Part shown: one piece after another, positions 19,156 through 33,029 of the stretch
How positions within the stretch are numbered: position 1 is the first letter of the stretch
Layout: the number at the start of each line of letters is the position of its first letter
Position numbers and translations under genes: made by a program
The notes under the pieces: model-generated
Seen by the model: only the letters and a program-made list of their open reading frames with translations
What the model was told of the DNA's origin: nothing
Database searches by the model: none
DNA from: Petrolisthes cinctipes
Lineage: Eukaryota; Arthropoda; Malacostraca; Decapoda; Porcellanidae
DNA length: 64,000 nucleotides
Direction: 5' to 3'
Assembly: GCA_033782935.1 (NCBI GenBank)
Contig: JAWQEG010000259.1
Location: forward strand, 5,434,001-5,498,000

Positions 19156-22100
19156 CATGCTAAAAATCGATATTTTGGGTGCCCAAAGTCGATATGTGCA
19201 TTCATCTTCAGTACCCGTTTATATCTCAAATTCAGGCTCAAAACACCCGAAAATTCGATATTTGTGGGTCCCAGAAGCGATCTGTACATGCCTACTCAGT
19301 GCTAGAATTTTTTCAAAATATGGGCCCAAAACATGCTAAAAATCGATATTTTAGATGCCCAAAGTCGATATGTGCATGCATCTTCTGTACCCGTTTATAT
19401 CTCAAATTCAGGCTCAAAACACACGAAAATTCGATATTTTTGGGTCCCAAAAGCGATCTGTACATGCCTACTCCGTGTTATAGTATTTTTAATATACAGG
19501 CCCAAAACATGCTGAAAATCAATATTTTAGGTGCCCAAAGTCAATATGTGTATGCATCTTCTGTACCCTTTTGTTTCCCAAATTCAGGCTCAAAACACCC
19601 GAAAATTCGATATTTTTGGATCACAGAAGCAATCTGTACATGCCTACTCAGTGCTAGATTTTTTTCAAAATATGGGCCCAAAACATGCTGAAAATCGATA
19701 TTTTAGGTGCCCAAAGTCGATATGTGCATTCATCTTTTGTACCCGTTTATATCTCAAATTCATGCTCAAAACACCCGAAAATTCGATATTTTTGGGTCCC
19801 AGAAGCGATCTGTACATGCCTACTCAGTGCTAGAATTTTTTAAGAATATGGGAACAAAACATGCTGAAAATCGATATTTTAGGTGCCCAAAGTCGATATG
19901 TGCATGCATCTTTTGTACCCGTTTATAACTCAAATTCAGGCTCAAAACACCCGAAAATTCGATATTTGTGGGTCCCAGAAGCGATCTGTACATGCCTACT
20001 CAGTGCTAGAATTTTTTCAAAATATTGGCCCAAAACATGCTAAAAATCGATATTTTAGGTGCCCAAAGTCGATATGTGCATGCATCTTCTGTACCCGTTT
20101 ATATCTCAAATTCAGGCTCAAAAAACCCGAAAATTCGATATTTTTGGGTCCCAAAAGCGATCTGTACATGCCTACTCCGTGTTAGAGTATTTTCAATATA
20201 CAGGCCCAAAACATGCTGAAAATCAATATTTTAGGTGCCCAAAGTCAATATGTGTATGCATCTTCTGTACCCGTTTGTTTCCCAAATTCAGGCTCAAAAC
20301 ACCCGAAAATTCGATATTTTTGGGTCCCAGAAGCGATCTGTACATGCCTACTCAGTGCTAGAGTTTTTTCAAAATATGGGCCCAAAACATGCTGAAAATC
20401 GATATTTTAGGTGCCCAAAGTCGATATGTGCATGCATCTTCTGTACCCGTTTATATCTTAAATTTAAGCTCGAAACACCCGAAAATTCGATATTTTTGGG
20501 TTCCAGAAGAGATCTGTACATGCCTACTCCGTGTTAGAGTATTTTCAAAATACAGGCCCAAAACATGCTGAAAATCAATATTTTAGGTGCCCAAAGTCAA
20601 TATTTGCATTCATCCTCTGTACCCGTTTATATCCAAAATTCAGACTCAAAACACCCGAAAATTCGATATTTTTGTGTCCCAGAAGCTATCTGTACATGCC
20701 TACTCAGTGCTAGAATTTTTTCAAAATATTGGCCCAAAACATGCTGAAAATCGATATTTTAGGTGCCCAAAGTCGATATGTGCATGCATCTTCTGTACCC
20801 GTTTATATCTTAAATTTAAGCTCGAAACACCCGAAAATTCGATATTTTTGGGTTCCAGAAGAGATCTGTACATGCCTACTCCGTGTTAGAGTATTTTCAA
20901 AATACAGGCCCAAAACATGCTGAAAATCAATATTTTAGGTGCCCAAAGTCAATATTTGCATTCATCCTCTGTACCCGTTTATATCCAAAATTCAGGTTCA
21001 AAACACCCGAAAATTCGATATTTTTGGGTTCCAGAAGCGATCTGTACATGCCTACTCAGTGCTAGAATATTTTCAAGATATGAGCCCAAAACATGCTGAA
21101 AATCGATATTTTAGGTTCCCAAAGTCGATATGTGCATGCATCTTCTGTACCCGTTTATATCTCAAATTCAGGCTAAAAACACCCGAAAATTCGATATTTT
21201 TGGGTCCCAGAAGCGATCTGTACATGCCTACTTCGTGTTAGAGTATTTTCAATATACAGGCCCAAAACATGCTGAAAATCGATATTTTAGGTGCCCAAAG
21301 TCAATATGTGTATGCATCTTCTATACCCGTTTATTTCCCAAATTCTGGCTCAAAGCACCCGAAAATTCGATATTTGTGGGTCCTAGAAGCGATCTGTACA
21401 TGCCTACTTAGTGCTAGAATATTTTCAAGATATGAGCCCAAAACATGCTAAAAATCGATATTTTAGGTTCCCAAAGTCGATATGTGCATGCATCTTCTGT
21501 ACCCGTTTATATCTCAAATTCAGGCTCAAAACACCCGAAAATTCAATATTTTTGGGTCCCAAAAGCGATCTGTACATGCCTACTCCGTGTTACAGTATTT
21601 TCAAAATACAGGCCCAAAACATGCTGAAAATCGATATTTTAGGTGCCCAAAGTCGATATGTGCATGCATCTTCAGTACCCGTTTATATCTCAAATTCAGG
21701 CTCAAAACACACGATAATTCGATATTTGTGGGTCCCAGAAGCGATCTATACATGCCTACTCAGTGATAGAATATTTTCAAAATATAGGCCCAAAACATGC
21801 TAAAAATCGATATTTTGGGTGCCCAAAGTCGATATGTGCATGCATCTTCAGTACCCGTTTATATCTCAAATTCAGGCTCAAAACACCCGAAAATTCGATA
21901 TTTTTGGGTCCCAGAAGCGATCTGTACATGCCTACTCCGTGTTAGAGTATTTTCAATATACAGGCCCAAAACATGCTGAAAATCGATATTTTAGGTGCCC
22001 AAATTCAATATGTGTATGCATCATCTGTATCCGTTTATATCCCAAATTCATGCTAAAAACACCCGAAAATTCGATATTTTTGGGTCCCAGAAGCGATCTG

Positions 22101-25100
22101 TACATGCCTACTCAATGCTAGAATATTTTCAAAATATAGTCCCAAAACATGCTAAAAATCGATATTTTAGGTGCCCAAAGTCGATATGTGCATGCATCTT
22201 CTGTACCCGTTTATATCTCAAATTCAGGCTCAAAACACACGAAAATTCGATATTTTGGGGTCCCAAAAGCGATCTGTACATGCCTACTCCGTGTTAGAGT
22301 ATTTTCAATATACAGGCCCAAAACATGCTGAAAATCGATATTTTAGGTGCCCAAAGTCAATATGTGTATGCATCTTTTAAGTTCGTTTATTTCCCAAATT
22401 CTGGCTGAAAACATCCGTAAATTCGATATTTTTGGGTCCTAGAAGCGATCTGTACATGCCTACTCAGTGCTAGAATATTTTCAAGATATGAGCCCAAAAC
22501 ATGTTAAAAATCGATATTTTAGGTGCCCAAAGTCGATATGTGCATGCTTCTTCTGTACCCGTTTATATCTCAAATTCAGGCTCAAACACACGAGAATTCG
22601 ATATTTTTGGGTCCCAAAAGCGATCTGTACATGCCTACTCCGTGTTACAGTATTTTCAAAATACAGGCCCAAAACATGCTGAAAATCGATATTTTAGGTG
22701 CCCAAAGGCCATATGTGTATGCATCTTCTGTATCCGTTTATATCCCAAATTCATGCTAAAAAAAAAAACGAAAATTCGATATTTTTGGGTCCCAGAAGCG
22801 ATCTGTACATGCCTACTCAGTGCTAGAATATTTTCAAAATAAAGTCCCAAAACATGCTAAAAATCGATATTTTTGGTGTCCAAAGTCGATATGTGCATTC
22901 ATCTTCAGTACCCGTTTATATCTCAAATTCAGGCTCAAAACACCCGAAAATTTGATATTTTTGGGTCTCAGAAGCGATCTGTACATGCCTACTCAGTGCT
23001 AGAATTTTTTCAAAATATGGGCCCAAAACATGCTAAAAATCGATATTTTAGATGCCCAAAGTCGATATGTGCATGCATCTTCTGTACCCGTTTATATCTC
23101 AAATTCAGGCTCAAAACACCCGAAAATTCGATATTTTTGGGTCCCAGAAGCGATCTGTACATGCCTACTCCGTGTTAGAGTATTTTCAATATACAGGCCC
23201 AAAACATGCTGAAAATCGATATTTTAGGTGCCCAAATTCAATATGTGTATGCATCTTCTGTATCCGTTTATATCCCAAATTCATGCTAAAAACACCCGAA
23301 AATTCGATATTTTTGGGTCCCAGAAGCGATCTGTACATGCCTACTGAGTGCTAGAATTTTTTCAAAATATTGGCCCAAAACATGCTAAAAATCGATATTT
23401 TAGGTGCCCAAAGTCGATATGTGCATGCATCTTCTGTACCCGTTTATATCTCAAATTCATGCTCAAAACACCCGAAAATTCAATATTTTTGGGTCCCAAA
23501 AGCGATCTGTTCATGCCTACTCCGTGTTAGAGTATTTTCAATATACAGGCCCAAAACATGCTGAAAATCAATATTTTAGGTGCCCAAAGTCAATATGTGT
23601 ATGCATCTTCTGTACCCGTTTGTTTCCCAAATTCAGGCTCAATACACCCGAAAATTCGATATTTTTGGGTCCCAGAAGCGATCTGTACATGCCTACTCAG
23701 TGCTAGAGTTTTTTCAAAATATGGGCCCAAAACATGCTGAAAATCGATATTTTAGGTGCCCAAAGTCGATATGTGCATGCATCTTCTGTACCCGTTTATA
23801 TCTTAAATTTAAGCTCGAAACACCCGAAAATTCGATATTTTTGGGTTCCAGAAGAGATCTGTACATGCCTACTCCGTGTTAGAGTATTTTCAAAATACAG
23901 GCCCAAAACATGCTGAAAATCAATATTTTAGGTGCCCAAAGTCAATATTTGCATTCATCCTCTGTACCCGTTTATATCCAAAATTCAGGTTCAAAACACC
24001 CGAAAATTCGATATTTTTGGGTTCCAGAAGCGATCTGTACATGCCTACTCAGTGCTAGAATATTTTCAAGATATGAGACCAAAACATGCTGAAAATCGAT
24101 ATTTTAGGTTCCCAAAGTCGATATGTGCATGCATCTTCTGTACCCGTTTATATCTCAAATTCAGGCTAAAAACACCCGAAAATTCGATATTTTTGGGTCC
24201 CAGAAGCGATCTGTACATGCCTACTTCGTGTTAGAGTATTTTCAATATACAGGCCCAAAACATGCTGAAAATCGATATTTTAGGTGCCCAAAGTCAATAT
24301 GTGTATGCATCTTCTATACCCGTTTATTTCCCAAATTCTGGCTCAAAGCACCCGAAAATTCGATATTTGTGGGTCCTAGAAGCGATCTGTACATGCCTAC
24401 TTAGTGCTAGAATATTTTCAAGATATGAGCCCAAAACATGCTAAAAATCGATATTTTAGGTTCCCAAAGTCGATATGTGCATGCATCTTCTGTACCCGTT
24501 TATATCTCAAATTCAGGCTCAAAACACCCGAAAATTCAATATTTTTGGGTCCCAAAAGCGATCTGTACATGCCTACTCCGTGTTACAGTATTTTCAAAAT
24601 ACAGGCCCAAAACATGCTGAAAATCGATATTTTAGGTGCCCAAAGTCGATATGTGCATGCATCTTCAGTACCTGTTTATATCTCAAATTCAGGATCAAAA
24701 CACACGATAATTCGATATTTTTGGGTCCCAAAAGCGATCTGTACATGCCTACTCCGTGTTATAGTATTTTCAAAATACAGGCCCAAAACATGCTGAAAAT
24801 CAATATTTTAGGTGCCCAAAGTCAATATTTGCATTCATCTTCTGTACCCGTTTATATCCAAAATTCAGGTTCAAAACACCCGAAAATTCGATATTTGTGG
24901 GTTCCAGAAGCGATCTGTACATGCCTATTCAGTTCTAGAATATTTTCAAAATATAGGCCCAAAACATGCTAAAAATCGATATTTTAGGTGCCCAAAGTCG
25001 ATATGTGCATGCATCTTCTGTACCCGTTTATATCTCAAATTCAGGCTGAAAACAACCGAAAATTCGATATTTGTGGGTCCCAGAAGCGATCTGTACATGC

Positions 25101-28100
25101 CTACTCCGTGTAAGAGTATTTTCAATATACAGGCCCAAAACATGCTGAAAATCGATATTTTAGGTGCCCAAAGTCAATATGTGTATGCATCTTTTAAGTC
25201 CGTTTATTTCCCAAATTCTGGCTGAAAACATCCGTAAATTCGATATTTTTGGGTCCTAGAAGCGATCTGTACATGCCTACTCAGTGCTAGAATATTTTCA
25301 AGATATGAGCCCAAAACATGTTAAAAATCGATATTTTAGGTGCCCAAAGTCGATATGTGCATGCTTCTTCTGTACCCGTTTATATCTCAAATTCAGGCTC
25401 AAACACACGAGAATTCGATATTTTTGGGTCCCAAAAGCGATCTGTACATGCCTACTCCGTGTTACAGTATTTTCAAAATACAGGCCCAAAACATGCTGAA
25501 AATCGATATTTTAGGTGCCCAAAGGCCATATGTGTATGCATCTTCTGTATCCGTTTATATCCCAAATTCATGCTAAAAAAAAACCCGAAAATTCGATATT
25601 TTTGGGTCCCAGAAGCGATCTGTACATGCCTACTCAGTGCTAGAATATTTTCAAAATAAAGTCCCAAAACATGCTAAAAATCGATATTTTTGGTGCCCAA
25701 AGTCGATTTGTGCATTCATCTTCAGTACCCGTTTATATCTCAAATTCAGGCTCAAAACACCCGAAAATTTGATATTTTTGGGTCTCAGAAGCGATCTGTA
25801 CATGCCTACTCAGTGCTAGAATTTTTTCAAAATATGGGCCCAAAACATGCTAAAAATCGATATTTTAGATGCCCAAAGTCGATATGTGCATGCATCTTCT
25901 GTACCCGTTTATATCTCAAATTCAGGCTCAAAACACCCGAAAATTCGATATTTTTGGGTCCCAGAAGCGATCTGTACATGCCTACTCCGTGTTAGAGTAT
26001 TTTCAATATACAGGCCCAAAACATGCTGAAAATCGATATTTTATTTGCCCAAATTCAATATGTGTATGCATCTTCTGTATCCGTTTATATCCCAAATTCA
26101 TGCTAAAAAAAACCGAAAATTCGATATTTTTGGGTCCCAGAAGCGATCTGTACATGCCTACTCAGTGCTAGAATATTTTCAAAATATTGGCCCAAAACAT
26201 GCTAAAAATCGATATTTTAGGTGCCCAAAGTCGATATGTGCATGCATCTTCTGTACCCGTTTATATCTCAAATTCATGCTCAAAACACCCGAAAATTCAA
26301 TATTTTTGGGTCCCAAAAGCGATCTGTTCATGCCTACTCCGTGTTAGAGTATTTTCAATATACAGGCCCAAAACATGCTGAAAATCAATATTTTAGGAGC
26401 CCAAAGTCAATATGTGTATGCATCTTCTGTACCCGTTTGTTTCCCAAATTCAGGCTCAATACACCCGAAAATTCGATATTTTTGGGTCCCAGAAGCGATC
26501 TGTACATGCCTACTCAGTGCTAGAGTTTTTTCAAAATATGGGCCCAAAACATGCTGAAAATCGATATTTTAGGTGCCCAAAGTCGATATGTGCATGCATC
26601 TTCTGTACCCGTTTATATCTTAAATTTAAGCTCGAAACACCCGAAAATTCGATATTTTTGGGTTCCAGAAGAGATCTGTACATGCCTACTCCGTGTTACA
26701 GTATTTTCAAAATACAGGCCCAAAACATGCTGAAAATCAATATTTTAGGTGCCCAAAGTCAATATTTGCATTCATCCTCTGTACCCGTTTATATCCAAAA
26801 TTCAGGTTCAAAACACCCGAAAATTCGATATTTTTGGGTTCCAGAAGCGATCTGTACATGCCTACTCAGTGCTAGAATATTTTCAAGATATGAGCCCAAA
26901 ACATGCTGAAAATCGATATTTTAGGTTCCCAAAGTCGATATGTGCATGCATCTTCTGTACCCGTTTATATCTCAAATTCAGGCTAAAAACACCCGAAAAT
27001 TCGATATTTTTGGGTCCCAGAAGCGATCTGTACATGCCTACTTCGTGTTAGAGTATTTTCAATATACAGGCCCAAAACATGCTGAAAATCGATATTTTAG
27101 GTGCCCAAAGTCAATATGTGTATGCATCTTCTATACCCGTTTATTTCCCAAATTCTGGCTCAAAGCACCCGAAAATTCGATATTCGTGGGTCCTAGAAGC
27201 GATCTGTACATGCCTACTTAGTGCTAGAATATTTTCAAGATATGAGCCCAAAACATGCTAAAAATCGATATTTTAGGTTCCCAAAGTCGATATGTGCATG
27301 CATCTTCTGTACCCGTTTATATCTCAAATTCAGGCTCAAAACACCCGAAAATTCAATATTTTTGGGTCCCAAAAGCGATCTGTACATGCCTACTCCGTGT
27401 TACAGTATTTTCAAAATACAGGCCCAAAACATGCTGAAAATCGATATTTTAGGTGCCCAAAGTCGATATGTGCATGCATCTTCAGTACCCGTTTATATCT
27501 CAAATTCAGGATCAAAACACACGATAATTCGATATTTGTGGGTCCCAGAAGCGATCTATACATGCCTACTCAGTGATAGAATATTTTCAAAATATAGGCC
27601 CAAAACATGCTAAAAATCGATATTTTGGGTGCCCAAAGTCGATATGTGCATGCATCTTCAGTACCCGTTTATATCTCAAATTCAGGCTCAAAACACCCGA
27701 AAATTCGATATTTTTGGGTCCCAGAAGCGATCTGTACATGCCTACTCCGTGTTAGAGTATTTTCAATATACAGGCCCAAAACATGCTGAAAATCGATATT
27801 TTAGGTGCCCAAATTCAATATGTGTATGCATCTTCTGTATCCGTTTATATCCCAAATTCATGCTAAAAACACCCGAAAATTCGATATTTTTGGGTCCCAG
27901 AAGCGATCTGTACATGCCTACTCAGTACTAGAATATTTTCAAAATATAGTCCCAAAACATGCTAAAAATTGATATTTTAGGTGCCCAAAGTCGATATGTG
28001 CATGCATCTTCTGTACCCGTTTATATCTCAAATTCAGGCTCAAAACACACGAAAATTCGATATTTTTGGGTCCCAAAAGCGATCTGTACATGCCTACTCC

Positions 28101-28833
28101 GTGTTAGAGTATTTTCAATATACAGGCCCAAAACATGCTGAAAATCGATATTTTAGGTGCCCAAAGTCAATATGTGTATGCATCTTTTAAGTCCGTTTAT
28201 TTCCCAAATTCTGGCTGAAAACACCCGAAAATTTGTTATTTTTGGGTCTCAGAAGCGATCTGTACATGCCTACTCAGTGCTAGAATTTTTTCAAAATATG
28301 GGCCCAAAACATGCTAAAAATCGATATTTTAGATGCCCAAAGTCGATATGTGCATGCATCTTCTGTACCCGTTTATATCTCAAATTCAGGTTCAAAATAC
28401 CCGAAAAATCGATATTTTTGGGTCCCAAAAGCGATCTGTACATGCCTACTCCGTGTTATAGTATTTTCAAAATACAGGCCCAAAACATGCTGAAAATCAA
28501 TATTTTAGGTGCCCAAAGTCAATATGTGTATGCATCTTCTGTACCCGTTTGTTTCCCAAATTCAAGCTCAAAACACCCGAAAATTCGATATTTTTGGATC
28601 CCAGAAGCGATCTGTACATGCCTACTCAGTGCTAGATTTTTTTCAAAATATGGGCCCAAAACATGCAGAAAATCGATATTTTAGGTGCCCAAAGTCGATA
28701 TGTGTATTCATCTTTTGTACCCGTTTATATCTCAAATTCATGCTCAAAACACCCGAAAATTCGATATTTTTGGGTCCCAGAAGCGATCTGTACATGCCTA
28801 CTCAGTGCTCGAATTTTTTAAGAATATGGGAAC

Positions 28834-28921
28834 AAAACATGCTGAAAATCGATATTTTAGGTGCCCAAAGTCGATATGTGCATGCATCTTTTGTACCCGT
28901 TTATAACTCAAATTCAGGCTC
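28834..28921 (+). repeat. 88-bp half-repeat 1 (example)
   Basis: First half of the monomer. It aligns without gaps to the following 88 bp. Shared columns include aaaaca, tcgatattttt/a, gggtccc/ggtgccc, cgat.tgt.catgc and caggc.c. The half carries 'gtcgatatgtgcatgcatc'. Confidence 0.85.
28879..28886 (+). repeat. TGCATGCA palindrome of half-repeat 1 (example)
   Basis: Perfect 8-bp palindrome present once in most monomers, within 'gtgcatgcatc'. 'ccgtgtt'-class neighbours often read 'gtgtatgcatc' instead, which breaks it. Confidence 0.7.
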
Positions 28922-29009
28922 AAAACACCCGAAAATTCGATATTTTTGGGTCCCAGAAGCGATCTGTACATGCCTACTCCGTGTTAGAGTATTTTCAAAA
29001 TACAGGCCC
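28922..29009 (+). repeat. 88-bp half-repeat 2 (example)
   Basis: Second half of the monomer, aligned to half 1 at about 59 of 88 columns in consensus. The equivalent of 'gtcgatatgtgcatgcat' here reads 'agcgatctgtacatgcct'. This half has gained the 15-bp palindrome, which has no counterpart in half 1. Confidence 0.85.
28989..29003 (+). repeat. 15-bp palindrome, G/C-closed form (example)
   Basis: GTATTTT-C-AAAATAC, seven-base arms around one base. Found in 'ccgtgtt'-class monomers throughout the array. Variants such as 'gtattttcaatatac' partly break the symmetry. Confidence 0.8.
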
Positions 29010-32000
29010 AAAACATGCTGAAAATCGATATTTTAGGTGCCCAAAGTCGATATGTGTATTCATCTTTTGTACCCGTTTATATCTCAAATTCAGGCTGAAA
29101 ACAACCGAAAATTCGATATTTGTGGGTCCCAGAAGCGATCTGTACATGCCTACTCCGTGTTACAGTATTTTCAAAATACAGGCCCAAAACATGCTGAAAA
29201 TCGATATTTTGGGTGCCCAAAGTCGATATGTGCATGCATCTTCAGTACCCGTTTATATCTCAAATTCAGGCTCAAAACACCCGAAAATTCGATATTTTTG
29301 GGTCCCAGAAGCGATCTGTACATGCCTACTCCGTGTTAGAGTATTTTCAATATACAGGCCCAAAACATGCTGAAAATCGATTTTTTAGGTGCCCAAATTC
29401 AATATGTGTATGCATCTTCTGTATCCGTTTATATCCCAAATTCATGCTAAAAAAACCCGAAAATTCGATATTTTTGGGTCCCAGAAGCGATCTGTACATG
29501 CCTACTCAGTGCTAGAATATTTTCAAAATATTGGCCCAAAACATGCTAAAAATCGATATTTTAGGTGCCCAAAGTCGATATGTGCATGCATCTTCTGTAC
29601 CCGTTTATATCTCAAATTCATGCTCAAAACACCCGAAAATTCAATATTTTTGGGTCCCAAAAGCGATCTGTTCATGCCTACTCCGTGTTAGAGTATTTTC
29701 AATATACAGGCCCAAAACATGCTGAAAATCAATATTTTAGGAGCCCAAAGTCAATATGTGTATGCATCTTCTGTACCCGTTTGTTTCCCAAATTCAGGCT
29801 CAATACACCCGAAAATTCGATATTTTTGGGTCCCAGAAGCGATCTGTACATGCCTACTCAGTGCTAGAGTTTTTTCAAAATATGGGCCCAAAACATGCTG
29901 AAAATCGATATTTTAGGTGCCCAAAGTCGATATGTGCATGCATCTTCTGTACCCGTTTATATCTTAAATTTAAGCTCGAAACACCCGAAAATTCGATATT
30001 TTTGGGTTCCAGAAGAGATCTGTACATGCCTACTCCGTGTTAGAGTATTTTCAAAATACAGGCCCAAAACATGCTGAAAATCAATATTTTAGGTGCCCAA
30101 AGTCAATATTTGCATTCATCCTCTGTACCCGTTTATATCCAAAGTTCAGGTTCAAAACACCCGAAAATTCGATATTTTTGGGTTCCAGAAGCGATCTGTA
30201 CATGCCTACTCAGTGCTAGAATATTTTCAAGATATGAGCCCAAAACATGCTGAAAATCGATATTTTAGGTTCCCAAAGTCGATATGTGCATGCATCTTCT
30301 GTATCCGTTTATATCTCAAATTCAGGCTAAAAACACCCGAAAATTCGATATTTTTGGGTCCCAGAAGCGATCTGTACATGCCTACTTCGTGTTAGAGTAT
30401 TTTCAATATACAGGCCCAAAACATGCTTAAAATCGATATTTTAGGTGCCCAAAGTCAATATGTGTATGCATCTTCTATACCCGTTTATTTCCCAAATTCT
30501 GGCTCAAAGCACCCGAAAATTCGATATTTGTGGGTCCTAGAAGCGATCTGTACATGCCTACTTAGTGCTAGAATATTTTCAAGATATGAGCCCAAAACAT
30601 GCTAAAAATCGATATTTTAGGTTCCCAAAGTCGATATGTGCATGCATCTTCTGTACCCGTTTATATCTCAAATTCAGGCTCAAAACACCCGAAAATTCAA
30701 TATTTTTGGGTCCCAAAAGCGATCTGTACATGCCTACTCCGTGTTACAGTATTTTCAAAATACAGGCCCAAAACATGCTGAAAATCGATATTTTAGGTGC
30801 CCAAAGTCGATATGTGCATGCATCTTCAGTACCCGTTTATATCTCAAATTCAGGATCAAAACACACGATAATTCGATATTTGTGGGTCCCAGAAGCGATC
30901 TATACATGCCTACTCAGTGATAGAATATTTTCAAAATATAGGCCCAAAACATGCTAAAAATCGATATTTTGGGTGCCCAAAGTCGATATGTGCATGCATC
31001 TTCAGTACCCGTTTATATCTCAAATTCAGGCTCAAAACACCCGAAAATTCGATATTTTTGGGTCCCAGAAGCGATCTGTACATGCCTACTCCGTGTTAGA
31101 GTATTTTCAATATACAGGCCCAAAACATGCTGAAAATCGATATTTTAGGTGCCCAAATTCAATATGTGTATGCATCTTCTGTATCCGTTTATATCCCAAA
31201 TTCATGCTAAAAACACCCGAAAATTCGATATTTTTGGGTCCCAGAAGCGATCTGTACATGCCTACTCAGTGCTAGAATATTTTCAAAATATAGTCCCAAA
31301 ACATGCTAAAAATCGATATTTTAGGTGCCCAAAGTCGATATGTGCATGCATCTTCTGTACCCGTTTATATCTCAAATTCAGGCTCAAAACACACGAAAAT
31401 TCGATATTTTTGGGTCCCAAAAGCGATCTGTACATGCCTACTCCGTGTTAGAGTATTTTCAATATACAGGCCCAAAACATGCTGAAAATCGATATTTTAG
31501 GTGCCCAAAGTCAATATGTGTATGCATCTTTTAAGTCCGTTTATTTCCCAAATTCTGGCTGAAAACATCCGTAAATTCGATATTTTTGGGTCCTAGAAGC
31601 GATCTGTACATGCCTACTCAGTGCTAGAATATTTTCAAGATATGAGCCCAAAACATGTTAAAAATCGATATTTTAGGTGCCCAAAGTCGATATGTGCATG
31701 CTTCTTCTGTACCCGTTTATATCTCAAATTCAGGCTCAAACACACGAGAATTCGATATTTTTGGGTCCCAAAAGCGATCTGTACATGCCTACTCCGTGTT
31801 ACAGTATTTTCAAAATACAGGCCCAAAACATGCTGAAAATCGATATTTTAGGTGCCCAAAGGCCATATGTGTATGCATCTTCTGTATCCGTTTATATCCC
31901 AAATTCATGCTAAAAAAAAAAACGAAAATTCGATATTTTTGGGTCCCAGAAGCGATCTGTACATGCCTACTCAGTGCTAGAATATTTTCAAAATAAAGTC

Positions 32001-33029
32001 CCAAAACATGCTAAAAATCGATATTTTGGGTGCCCAAAGTCGATATGTGCATTCATCTTCAGTACCCGTTTATATCTCAAATTCAGGCTCAAAACACCCG
32101 AAAATTTGTTATTTTTGGGTCTCAGAAGCGATCTGTACATGCCTACTCAGTGCTAGAATTTTTTCATAATATGGGCCCAAAACATGCTAAAAATCGATAT
32201 TTTAGATGCCCAAAGTCGATATGTGCATGCATCTTCTGTACCCGTTTATATCTCAAATTCAGGTTCAAAATACCCGAAAATTCGATATTTTTGGGTCCCA
32301 AAAGCGATCTGTACATGCCTACTCCGTGTTATAGTATTTTCAAAATACAGGCCCAAAACATGCTGAAAATCAATATTTTAGGTGCCCAAAGTCGATATGT
32401 GCATGCATCTTCAGTACCCGTTTATATCTCAAATTCAGGCTCAAAACACCCGAAAATTCGATATTTTTGGGTCCCAGAAGCGATCTGTACATGCCTACTC
32501 CGTGTTAGAGTATTTTCAATATACAGGCCCAAAACATGCTGAAAATCGATATTTTAGGTGCCCAAATTCAATATGTGTATGCATCATCTGTATCCGTTTA
32601 TATCCCAAATTCATGCTAAAAACACCCGAAAATTCGATATTTTTGGGTCCCAGAAGCGATCTGTACATGCCTACTCAATGCTAGAATATTTTCAAAATAT
32701 AGTCCCAAAACATGCTAAAAATCGATATTTTAGGTGCCCAAAGTCGATATGTGCATGCATCTTCTGTACCCGTTTATATCTCAAATTCAGGCTGAAAACA
32801 ACCGAAAATTCGATATTTGTGGGTCCCAGAAGCGATCTGTACATGCCTACTCCGTGTTAGAGTATTTTCAATATACAGGCCCAAAACATGCTGAAAATCG
32901 ATATTTTAGGTGCCCAAAGTCAATATGTGTATGCATCTTTTAAGTCCGTTTATTTCCCAAATTCTGGCTGAAAACATCCGTAAATTCGATATTTTTGGGT
33001 CCTAGAAGCGATCTGTACATGCCTACTCA

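Larger units (their letters stand above)
13261..20000 (+). repeat. Right satellite array, diverged proximal part
   Basis: Satellite resumes in register with the left array (type 'cgtttatatcccaaattcatgct'), same orientation and 176-bp period. Monomers are heterogeneous, comparable to 1-9.4 kb. A monomer shortened by 34 bp lies at 16,148-16,289, a 2-bp 'ta' insertion near 17,353, a small deletion near 18,072, and a two-monomer duplication at 18.27-19.16 kb. No gene is seen. The right boundary is gradual and set where long near-identical blocks begin. Confidence 0.95.
28834..29009 (+). repeat. Representative 176-bp monomer
   Basis: One unit chosen to describe the family, written from 'aaaacatgctg' to 'acaggccc'. 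It contains two 88-bp half-repeats, three TCGATAT words (two of them in the first half), the TGCATGCA palindrome and, near its end, the gtatttt-c-aaaatac palindrome. Consensus G+C is about 40% by hand count. No CENP-B-box-like 17-mer is present. Confidence 0.9.
25284..33029 (+). repeat. Higher-order unit A (~7.75 kb, 44 monomers)
   Basis: Aligned by eye with the next unit at offset 7,746 from about 25.1 to 28.98 kb. At about 29.0 kb the offset becomes 7,922, showing that one monomer is missing here. It rises to about 8,098-8,100 beyond 31 kb because unit B carries a further two-monomer gain but no loss. Private differences include 'ttatttgccc' at about 26,041. Confidence 0.8.

Noticed and set aside
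22481..22672. Minus-strand 63-64-codon frames recurring in the core
   Set aside because: They recur only where the marker dimer recurs and are antisense shadows of the satellite.
28157..28684. Repeated 170-175-codon open frames with Cys-rich 'CPKSICACIF' peptides, resembling a multigene family
   Set aside because: They are satellite translations recurring with the repeat period and overlapping in all three frames. The apparent Cys pattern comes from the palindromic 'tgcatgcatc' segment. No start context, splice structure or conserved frame supports coding.
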